Shown here: positions 1-4,945 of the stretch, in pieces
Position numbering within the stretch: the first letter of the stretch is position 1
Layout: every line of letters begins with the position of its first letter
Assembly: GCA_007125455.1 (NCBI GenBank)
Contig: SLDE01000210.1
Span: 1 to 6,681, forward strand
DNA from: Ectothiorhodospiraceae bacterium
Lineage (GTDB): Bacteria > Pseudomonadota > Gammaproteobacteria > Thiohalomonadales > Thiohalomonadaceae
Reading direction: 5' to 3'
DNA: 6,681 bases
Position numbers and translations under genes: made by a program
The notes under the pieces: model-generated
Told to the model about the DNA's origin: nothing
Database searches by the model: none
What the model saw: only the letters and a program-made list of their open reading frames with translations

Positions 1-1425
1 AGCGGGATCGACTTTTCCGACCGTCCCCATGTGCGTCAGGTGCGCGCGACCATGGCCACGGTGATGACCCGCCCCTTGCTCGGGCGTGGCCTGCAGGAGC
101 CGGTGTTTGTTATCAACGCCCCCATTATCGCCGAAGGGGAGCTGCTGGGTTTCATCTTCGGGGTCACCCGGCTGGCCGACGACAATCTGTTCAAGGCCCT
201 GGGGGAAGACCATTATGGTCGCCAGAGCCGCCTGTGGGTCGTGGATGAGGGGCTGGCGCTAATCGTCACCGCCTCGGATCCAAAATTGGCGATGCAGCCA
301 GTTGCCCAGGGCGGGCTGTTGCCGATGTTGCAAAAGATCCGTCAGGAGGGGCCCCAGGGCTATGCCGAAGGCCCCGACGGCGAGGCGGTGCTTTACACCG
401 CCGTTTCGCTGCCCGGGATGGGCTGGCAGGTGATCCATACCTTGCCCGAAGCCCTGCTGGTCGAACCGATCCGGCAGCTGCTGCGCCAGCTCACCTTACT
501 GATCGCCGCCTTGATGCTGCCGCTGGCGCTGGCCACCTGGTGGGTACTGCGCCGCCCCTTGTTGCAACTGCGCGACACCGCCGAACAGATCGACCGCATG
601 GTCGCCGAACACACCTCGCGCCTGACCATCCCGCCAGGTAACGATGATGAGATCGGCAAGCTGATCCGTGCCTTCAACCGTTTGCAGGGGCGTCTGGCGA
701 GACACATCGAGGGGCTGGAACAGCACAACCGTGAGCTGAATCGCCTCTCCGAGGTCACTGCCCACCACCTAATGGAGCCCAGTCGGCGTCTGTTGGTCTT
801 TAGTGACCGTCTACAATCGCAGTTGGCGGGGAAGAGCACGCAAGAGCAGGCGCTGGAGCTGGGCTATATCCACCAGGCGGCTAGCCGCTTGCGTGATCTG
901 GTGCGCGACATGCAGCGCTACCTGGCCGCTGGGGAGCAACTGGAGGCCGCCGCAGAGCAAGACCCCAATACCGTGGTCAGCGAGGTGCTGGCCGAGTTGG
1001 CCAGGCAATGGCCAGAACGCTACGCCAGTGCCCAAATACGGATCGATCGCCTACCGCCACTGTGGATCGACCGTTCACGCCTGGTGGAGCTCTATCGTAT
1101 CCTGCTGGAAAACGCCTTTTGCCACGGGCAGACACAGCGCCCATTGCAACTCCATCTTGGGGTATACCCGCAGGGAGAACACAGCATTTACTATGTGGAT
1201 GATAATGGCCCAGGCATCGCCTCCCATTACCACGAGCGCCTGTTTGCCATCTTCGAGCACCTGGGCGGGGAAGGGCATGGCACGGGGATTGGACTGGCGA
1301 TCGCCCGGCGTATCGTCGATAGCCTGGGTGGCAGGATCTGGATTGAGTCAAACGAAAGCGGGGGAACCCGGGTCTGCTTCACATGGGCCTCAGACGGGGA
1401 GGTTGAACATGGCATCGGACAATAA
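1..1425 (+). CDS. Membrane sensor histidine kinase, 5'-truncated by window edge
   Basis: Inner-membrane two-component sensor kinase that should sense a periplasmic signal and autophosphorylate on His. The frame is open from base 1, so the true start lies upstream; 474 residues are visible. Codons 1-160 look like the distal part of a dCache-type sensor: DFSDRPHVRQ at the start, then a P-I-I/G-E-L-L-G-F stretch typical of Cache folds. A hydrophobic TM helix follows at codons 165-183, then a HAMP linker (about 181-234, DEIG at 216-219), a DHp helix pair (about 240-310) and a HATPase domain. The ATPase motifs are intact: N-box Asn at codon 371, DNGPGI at 401-406, GTGIGLAI from about 427. The phosphoacceptor site reads AHHLMEP (His at codon 255), so the acidic residue normally after the His is replaced by His. 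The DHp and ATPase resemble the phytochrome-type kinase subfamily. It overlaps the next kinase gene by 17 bp, which implies co-transcription and translational coupling. The ligand cannot be predicted. Confidence 0.9.
   Translation, partial: SGIDFSDRPHVRQVRATMATVMTRPLLGRGLQEPVFVINAPIIAEGELLGFIFGVTRLADDNLFKALGEDHYGRQSRLWVVDEGLALIVTASDPKLAMQPVAQGGLLPMLQKIRQEGPQGYAEGPDGEAVLYTAVSLPGMGWQVIHTLPEALLVEPIRQLLRQLTLLIAALMLPLALATWWVLRRPLLQLRDTAEQIDRMVAEHTSRLTIPPGNDDEIGKLIRAFNRLQGRLARHIEGLEQHNRELNRLSEVTAHHLMEPSRRLLVFSDRLQSQLAGKSTQEQALELGYIHQAASRLRDLVRDMQRYLAAGEQLEAAAEQDPNTVVSEVLAELARQWPERYASAQIRIDRLPPLWIDRSRLVELYRILLENAFCHGQTQRPLQLHLGVYPQGEHSIYYVDDNGPGIASHYHERLFAIFEHLGGEGHGTGIGLAIARRIVDSLGGRIWIESNESGGTRVCFTWASDGEVEHGIGQ
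1396..1402 (+). promoter_or_regulatory. Ribosome-binding site of the second kinase
   Basis: GGGGAGG lies 6 nt before the ATG at 1409, inside the end of the first kinase gene. This strong site fixes the second kinase's start, although its reading frame stays open much further upstream (to about 803) as a shadow of the first kinase. Confidence 0.75.
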
Positions 1426-2173
1426 AACCGCACAAGAAAGGCAGCATCAGACCGAGGAGGAGCTACGCCGCTCCAATGCGGATCTGGAGCAGTTTGCCTA
1501 CAGTATTTCCCATGATATGCGTCAACCGCTGCGCATGATCCGTGGCCACCTGCAACTGCTGGAGCGCAGCCTCCAGGACAAGCTCGATGGCGACGAGCAA
1601 GAGAGCCTGCATTACGCCCTGGACGGTGCCCAACGTCTAGACGCGATGATCGTCTCGCTGCTGGACTACTCCCGGGTGGGCAGAAAGACCTCTCCCCAGC
1701 GCTGGATCGAAACTCGCGCCGCGCTGGATGAGGCACTGCACTTCCTTGAACCGATGATCGAAGAAAGCCAGGCCGAGATCCAGATCAGCGGGCAATGGCC
1801 TGGCATCCACGCCAGCCACGACGAGATCGCCCGCTTGCTGCAAAACCTGCTGGCCAACGCCCTTAAGTACCACGATCCTGAACAGACGGTACGGGTCGCG
1901 GCAGAGAGTAAGCTGACAGACACGCAAGGGCGGGTGTGCGATCGGGACAACGGCACCGGCATCGCGCCGGAGCAGACCCCTCGCCTGTTTCAGTTCTACT
2001 CACGCCTGCAGACCCGCAGTCGTTTTGAGGGCACTGGAATGGGCTTGGCGCTGTGCCGTCGCATCGTCGAGCATTATGGCGGGCGGATTTGGGCCGAGTC
2101 CGAGGGGGATGGGAAAGGCAGTTGTTTTTGTTTCGAGATCCCACTAAAGACCTTGAATCCACCACCTTCATAA
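1409..2173 (+). CDS. Soluble histidine kinase (DHp + HATPase, no sensor domain)
   Basis: A 254-residue cytoplasmic kinase core, with no signal peptide, TM segment or input domain. Residues 9-30 form a charged helix ending in RRSNADLEQFAY, the usual lead-in to a phytochrome-type DHp domain. The H-box SISHDMRQPLR has the phosphoacceptor at His35 followed by the expected Asp. The HATPase part has the N-box Asn at residue 150 (NLLANALKYH), DNGTGI at 180-185 and GTGMGLALCRRIV in the G2 box. FQFYSRLQTR before the G2 box again resembles bacteriophytochrome-like kinases. The start is chosen for the good ribosome-binding site and because the protein similarity begins there. It follows the membrane kinase with a 17-bp overlap, so the two are likely made together, and this one may supply the canonical phosphorylation site for a signal sensed by its partner. 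Its stop codon overlaps the first half-site of the porin Pho box. No response regulator is in view. Confidence 0.9.
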   Translation: MASDNKTAQERQHQTEEELRRSNADLEQFAYSISHDMRQPLRMIRGHLQLLERSLQDKLDGDEQESLHYALDGAQRLDAMIVSLLDYSRVGRKTSPQRWIETRAALDEALHFLEPMIEESQAEIQISGQWPGIHASHDEIARLLQNLLANALKYHDPEQTVRVAAESKLTDTQGRVCDRDNGTGIAPEQTPRLFQFYSRLQTRSRFEGTGMGLALCRRIVEHYGGRIWAESEGDGKGSCFCFEIPLKTLNPPPS

Positions 2174-2204
2174 AACTGTCACCTCCGCTTCATCCAGCTG
2201 TCAC
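2165..2204 (+). promoter_or_regulatory. Double Pho box (four PhoB half-sites) controlling the porin
   Basis: Four 7-bp direct repeats stand at exact 11-bp intervals: CCTTCAT (2165-2171), CTGTCAC (2176-2182), GCTTCAT (2187-2193) and CTGTCAC (2198-2204). The E. coli PhoB half-site consensus is CTGTCAT, with 4-bp spacers, and all four sites here keep the TCA core. The array therefore equals two full Pho boxes in tandem. In E. coli phoA the -10 starts 10 nt after the box. Here that position holds CATCCT (2215-2220), a poor -10, while TCTAAA (2228-2233) is a better-looking alternative at a longer distance. No other promoter is visible before the porin. Induction by phosphate starvation is inferred. 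Confidence 0.75.
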
Positions 2205-2239
2205 GCTGCACGGGCATCCTCCTCGCGTCTAAACCAAAA

Positions 2240-2261
2240 CCGTTAGGAGCTAAACCCGATG
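2240..2261 (+). promoter_or_regulatory. Porin ribosome-binding site and possible small-RNA target
   Basis: AGGAG at 2245-2249 lies 9 nt before the porin ATG (2259), and no competing start is present. The stretch CCGTTAGGAG (2240-2249) is complementary, counting two G-U pairs, to a linker in the candidate minus-strand RNA encoded just downstream of the porin. The ribosome-binding role is firm; the target role is a hypothesis. Confidence 0.6.
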
Positions 2262-3302
2262 TTCAAGCGTAAATACCTGGTCACTGCGGTTGCTGCCGCT
2301 GCCTGTACCTTTTCGACCCTGGCCGCTGCCGCTGAAGTCACTTCTCGCAGCGATATGCAGATCTACGGTCGTGCCCACCTGTCCGTAGACAGCCTGAACA
2401 ATGGCGATGACTACAATGAGATCAACGTCTCCAGCAACTCTTCACGCCTCGGCTTCAAGGGCAAGACCGAGTTCGATGCACTGACCGCCTTCTTCCAGAT
2501 CGAACAGCAGATCGACTTCGATACCAACGGTGGTGAGTTTGCCACCCGTGATACCTTCGCGGGTGTTCGCGGTGACTTCGGTATGCTGCGTGTCGGTAAA
2601 TTTGACACCCCCTTCAAGGCGGCCCGTGGCCCGGCCAACCTGTTTGGCGATCAGGTCGGCGATATGCGCAACCTGACCCGTGTGGGCAATGCCCGCTTTG
2701 ATGAGCGCGGCGAGAATGCCATTCACTACCAGAGCCCCAAGTTTGGTGCGATGCAGCTCAACCTGGCCTATGCCCACCATCAAGGCGATGAAAAGGCCAG
2801 CGATGCCAAGGATAGCGGCATCAGCACCTCGCTAACCTACCAGGATGGCCCGCTGGATCTGGCGCTGGCCTATGAGACCTATGGCAAGGACCACACCCGT
2901 GGCGAGCGTAACGCCATCCGCCTGGCCGCAGGCTTCCAGGCAATGGATAACCTCAAGCTGGTGGGCTTCTACCAGAGTGCCGATCATAAGGTCGACGACA
3001 CCCTGGATGCCAAGGTCTACGGTGTGGGTGCCGATTTTGCCATCACCCCGCGCAAGACCTTCCTGCGCGCCCACTACCTGATGCGTAATGCCGATGCCGA
3101 CGACCGCGACGCCAAGCTGTTTGCCATCGGCGTAGAACACCGTGTGGATAGCGCACTGCGTTTCTATGCCAATGTCGCCCAGGTGAGCAATGATGATAAC
3201 GCTGCCCTGACCCCCTGGAGCCAGGCACGTACCGCCACCCCAGGTGGTGCTGCCGGTGAGACCGCGCGCGGGATCTCTGTTGGTATGCGTTACGACTTCT
3301 AA
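2259..3302 (+). CDS. Outer-membrane porin, general Gram-negative porin type
   Basis: A 347-residue beta-barrel porin, expected to form a diffusion channel (usually trimeric) in the outer membrane. Residues 1-25 are a Sec signal peptide: a basic start (MFKRK), an Ala-rich core, and probable cleavage in AAAA/EV around residue 25. The mature protein opens with the first strand MQIYGRAHLSVDS, followed by SRLGFKGKTEF, AFFQIEQQIDF and FAGVRGDFGMLRVGKFDTPFKAA, all hallmarks of this porin family. Alternating hydrophobic strands continue to the C-terminal strand GISVGMRYDF, whose final Phe is the usual BAM assembly signal. The acidic FGDQVGDMRN stretch is where the constriction loop is expected. Length is normal for the family. 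The PhoB-type array upstream suggests a phosphate-starvation porin comparable in role to PhoE or OprP, but substrate choice cannot be read from the sequence. The gene appears to be transcribed alone and ends in a strong terminator. Confidence 0.93.
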   Translation: MFKRKYLVTAVAAAACTFSTLAAAAEVTSRSDMQIYGRAHLSVDSLNNGDDYNEINVSSNSSRLGFKGKTEFDALTAFFQIEQQIDFDTNGGEFATRDTFAGVRGDFGMLRVGKFDTPFKAARGPANLFGDQVGDMRNLTRVGNARFDERGENAIHYQSPKFGAMQLNLAYAHHQGDEKASDAKDSGISTSLTYQDGPLDLALAYETYGKDHTRGERNAIRLAAGFQAMDNLKLVGFYQSADHKVDDTLDAKVYGVGADFAITPRKTFLRAHYLMRNADADDRDAKLFAIGVEHRVDSALRFYANVAQVSNDDNAALTPWSQARTATPGGAAGETARGISVGMRYDF

Positions 3303-3314
3303 CAAGGACTCACA

Positions 3315-3330
3315 TCGGCAGGGATGCCGA
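3315..3330 (+). other. Small hairpin in the porin 3' untranslated region
   Basis: TCGGCA and TGCCGA form a perfect 6-bp stem around a GGGA loop (a GNRA-type tetraloop). It sits 12 nt after the porin stop and 10 nt before the terminator stem. It has no T-run, so it is not itself a terminator; it could stabilise the mRNA end. Confidence 0.5.
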
Positions 3331-3340
3331 ACTCCTCCTT

Positions 3341-3370
3341 GCCCCGGTGACGTCTCACCGGGGCTTTTTT
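3341..3370 (+). terminator. Rho-independent terminator of the porin
   Basis: GCCCCGGTGA (3341-3350) pairs perfectly with TCACCGGGGC (3355-3364) around a CGTC loop. Six T follow directly (3365-3370). The 10-bp GC-rich stem makes this a strong terminator for + strand transcription. Confidence 0.95.
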
Positions 3371-3412
3371 GTTTGTGCTTGATGGGTGTACTTTTGAATG
3401 GATCTTGCCAAT

Positions 3413-3436
3413 AAAAAAGGGCGCCTCATGCGCCCT
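3413..3436 (-). terminator. Rho-independent terminator on the minus strand
   Basis: On the minus strand GGGCGC, loop ATGAG and GCGCCC are followed by six T (the A-run at 3413-3418). It points left, toward the porin. No minus-strand protein gene ends here. It is explained if a short RNA is transcribed leftward from the promoter at 3535-3568. On the + strand no T-run follows the stem, so the signal is one-directional. Confidence 0.85.
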
Positions 3437-3528
3437 GCGAAGCCACTAGGAGTCATCGTATCCGATGGTGCGGCGGGGTTTTTTCCTTAAAATAAGCCCC
3501 GCCTGTGTTCACCGAAGTGGCAGTGAAC
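3413..3528 (-). ncRNA. Candidate Pho-regulated small RNA (about 116 nt)
   Basis: The interval between a minus-strand Pho promoter (predicted start near 3528) and a minus-strand terminator has no convincing coding capacity but dense structure. In transcript order: a stem of GTGTTCAC with GTGAACAC (3530-3523 with 3512-3505; a start at 3528 would trim it to 6 bp); a stem of GGCGGGG with CCCCGCC (3503-3497 with 3478-3472) holding an A/U-rich loop; a 5-bp CATCG/CGATG hairpin (3467-3454); an unpaired linker (3453-3437); and the terminator hairpin with a U-tail, as is usual for Hfq-binding RNAs. The linker contains CUCCUAGUGG, which can pair with the porin ribosome-binding site. I do not recognise a known RNA family. 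The alternative is a very short leader peptide, but the best ATG lies inside the -10 element and would not be transcribed. Confidence 0.55.
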
Positions 3529-3534
3529 ACTGTC

Positions 3535-3568
3535 ATTATCTCGCCAAAAGATGACAGGATGATGACGC
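3535..3568 (-). promoter_or_regulatory. Minus-strand Pho promoter (Pho box + -10)
   Basis: Read on the minus strand, GCGTCAT (3568-3562), a 4-nt spacer and CTGTCAT (3557-3551) form a Pho box matching the half-site consensus at 12 of 14 positions. Exactly 10 nt later comes GATAAT (3540-3535), one change from the ideal -10. This is the geometry of the E. coli phoA promoter. There is no TTGACA-like -35, as expected for an activator-dependent promoter. Predicted transcription start is near 3528, heading left. Confidence 0.65.
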
Positions 3569-3589
3569 TTATCCCTTGAACGTAAGGCG

Positions 3590-3628
3590 CTACGCTGCAG
3601 GGCCAGAGCGTAGAAGATGGCGGCCCTG
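3590..3628. repeat. Overlapping inverted repeats upstream of the mtnA promoter
   Basis: CTACGCT (3590-3596) and AGCGTAG (3607-3613) are a perfect 7-bp inverted pair with a 10-nt loop. CAGGGCC (3598-3604) and GGCCCTG (3622-3628) form a second perfect pair that interlocks with the first. The block ends 2 nt before the mtnA -35 element, so an operator is possible. No known binding-site family is recognised, and there is no T-run for a terminator. Confidence 0.4.
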
Positions 3629-3630
3629 GA

Positions 3631-3659
3631 TTGAGAGGATGGGGGCCATCGGGTAGACT
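3631..3659 (+). promoter_or_regulatory. mtnA: Sigma-70-type promoter of mtnA
   Basis: TTGAGA (3631-3636, 5 of 6 to consensus), a 17-bp spacer and TAGACT (3654-3659, 4 of 6) predict a start near 3666 and a leader of about 28 nt. This also argues against starting mtnA at the in-frame TTG at 3631, which is part of the -35. Confidence 0.6.
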
Positions 3660-3693
3660 CGCTGGCTTGACAAGAAACCGCAACGGAACCCCC

Positions 3694-4752
3694 ATGTCTG
3701 CATCCCACGATACCATCCGCGCCGTCCTGTGGCAGGACGACACCCTGAAACTGCTCGACCAACGCCTGTTGCCGCAGCAGGAGGTCTACCTGGAATACCG
3801 GGACGTGGCCGCCGTGGCCGAGGCCATCCGGCAGATGGTGGTGCGTGGTGCCCCGGCGATTGGGATCACCGCTGCCTACGGGGTGGTGCTGGCCCTGCGT
3901 CAACGGCTGGAGGAGGGCGGCAACGATATCGTGCAGCGCCTGGAGGGGGATCTGAACCTGCTGGGCGAGGCCCGCCCCACCGCCGTTAACCTGCTTTGGG
4001 CGCTGGAACGCATGGGCAAGCGGCTATTCTCCCTGCCCGAAGATGTCGCCGATCCCTTGGCCGAGATGCTGGCCGAGGCCCAGGCCATCCATGAAGAGGA
4101 CATCGCCGCCAATCGCCGGATGGGCGAACTGGGGGCGGCGCTGATCGAGCAGAGCGGTTTTGGGGTACTGACCCACTGCAATACCGGCTCACTGGCCACC
4201 GGCGGCTATGGTACCGCGTTGGGGGTGATCCGCTCGGCCTATGCCCAGGGGCGGATCACCCGCGTCTATGCCGACGAGACCCGCCCTTGGCTACAGGGGG
4301 CGCGCCTGACCGCCTGGGAGTTGGTGCGCGATGCGATCCCGGTCACCCTGCTGGCCGACGCGGCCGGGGCGGCGCTGATGCAGCAGGGCAGGGTAAAGTG
4401 GCTGATCGTTGGTTCTGATCGCATTACCGCCAATGGCGATGTGGCCAACAAGATCGGCACCTACCATGCGGCGGTGGCGGCGAAATACCACGGGGTGAAG
4501 GTGATGGTCGTCGCACCCACCTCGACGGTGGACATGGCCCTGGCCCATGGCGGGCTGATCCCCATCGAACAGCGCAGCCCGGAGGAGGTCTTGTCACTGG
4601 GGGGCCAGCGGGTCGCCGCCGAGGGGGCCGAGGCCTGGAACCCGGCCTTTGACGTGACCCCGGCGGAACTCATCGACGCCATCGTTACCGAACGCGGCGT
4701 GGTGCTCAACCCGACCACCGAAAAGATGCAGGAAATGATGAGTAATCAGTAA
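3694..4752 (+). CDS. mtnA: S-methyl-5-thioribose-1-phosphate isomerase
   Basis: MtnA converts 5-methylthioribose-1-phosphate to 5-methylthioribulose-1-phosphate in the cytoplasm, a step of the methionine salvage pathway that recycles methylthioadenosine from polyamine synthesis. It belongs to the eIF2B-related isomerase family. The 352-residue length is normal. Family signatures are present: MVVRGAPAIGITAAYG (about residues 48-63), LTHCNTGSLATGGYGTALG with the catalytic Cys162, ADETRPWLQGARLTAWEL, and GSDRITANGDVANKIGTY with the catalytic Asp242. The late motif VAPTSTVD follows. The ATG at 3694 is chosen because the protein similarity begins there and a sigma-70 promoter lies just before it; the ribosome-binding site (GGAA, 3685-3688) is weak. 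No other methionine salvage gene is in the window. gyrA follows after 193 bp, an order I recall from other Gammaproteobacteria, but the repeat and separate promoter between them suggest independent transcription. Confidence 0.95.
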   Translation: MSASHDTIRAVLWQDDTLKLLDQRLLPQQEVYLEYRDVAAVAEAIRQMVVRGAPAIGITAAYGVVLALRQRLEEGGNDIVQRLEGDLNLLGEARPTAVNLLWALERMGKRLFSLPEDVADPLAEMLAEAQAIHEEDIAANRRMGELGAALIEQSGFGVLTHCNTGSLATGGYGTALGVIRSAYAQGRITRVYADETRPWLQGARLTAWELVRDAIPVTLLADAAGAALMQQGRVKWLIVGSDRITANGDVANKIGTYHAAVAAKYHGVKVMVVAPTSTVDMALAHGGLIPIEQRSPEEVLSLGGQRVAAEGAEAWNPAFDVTPAELIDAIVTERGVVLNPTTEKMQEMMSNQ

Positions 4753-4755
4753 CAT

Positions 4756-4874
4756 AAAAGCACTTACCGCAAAGGTGCAGAGGCGCAGAGAATAGCTGAG
4801 GTTGTCGTGCTTAGCTCTGCATCCTGCAGCATTTTTACCCTTTGCGCCTTTGCGCCTTTGCGGTGAGCGCTTTT
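4756..4874 (+). repeat. Long imperfect inverted repeat, GCAAAGGCGCAAAG-type intergenic element
   Basis: Two 35-bp arms (4756-4790 and 4840-4874) match as inverted repeats at 30 of 35 positions and enclose 49 bp. The right arm contains tandem 8-mers (CCTTTGCG type). In + strand RNA four of the five mismatches become G-U pairs, leaving one A-C mismatch. The middle adds a 7-bp stem, AGCTGAG with CTTAGCT. Both arms carry the CCGCAAAGG / GCGCAAAG theme that I recall as a dispersed intergenic repeat in many environmental bacteria, often mis-called as short ORFs reading AKAQRRKG. It may be a MITE-like or REP-like element; no transposase or target duplication is evident. It starts 3 bp after the mtnA stop and may act as its transcript end. 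Confidence 0.75.
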
Positions 4875-4885
4875 CCGCCCTCGTA

Positions 4886-4894
4886 TGTTACAAT
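4886..4894 (+). promoter_or_regulatory. gyrA: Extended -10 promoter of gyrA
   Basis: TGTTACAAT fits the extended -10 pattern TGnTATAAT with one change. No good -35 stands at 16-18 bp upstream, since that position is the outer end of the inverted repeat. The predicted start, near 4901, gives a leader of about 45 nt. The gyrA ribosome-binding site AAGGA (4929-4933) is 12 nt before the ATG. Confidence 0.5.
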
Positions 4895-4945
4895 CGCAAG
4901 CTGTTTTGGCGTTCTAAGATACAAGACCAAGGATAACGCACACCG

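Noticed and set aside
803..1408. N-terminal extension of the second kinase frame back to 803
   Set aside because: This part is the out-of-frame shadow of the first kinase. It is Trp-, Arg- and Cys-rich and domain-free, and the good ribosome-binding site sits before 1409.
3472..3503. GGCGGGG/CCCCGCC hairpin as a terminator
   Set aside because: The T-run lies inside the loop and not after the stem on either strand, so it is better taken as an internal hairpin of the candidate RNA.
3465..3554. Small + strand ORF of 29 codons starting at ATG 3465 with AGGAG upstream
   Set aside because: The AGGAG is 12 nt from the ATG, no + strand promoter serves it, and the same bases are better explained as the complement of the minus-strand RNA's linker and hairpins.
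3631..3693. Longer mtnA start at the TTG at 3631
   Set aside because: The TTG is the -35 hexamer of the predicted promoter, and the extension has no similarity to MtnA N-termini.
3453..3743. Minus-strand ORF across the porin-mtnA gap
   Set aside because: It crosses the mtnA promoter and start, the Pho promoter lies inside it, and its translation is low-complexity and without domain features. Its internal ATG is within the -10 element.
4756..4874. CRISPR array or tRNA-like element between mtnA and gyrA
   Set aside because: There are only two arms and they are inverted, with no repeated spacer units and no cloverleaf or CCA end.
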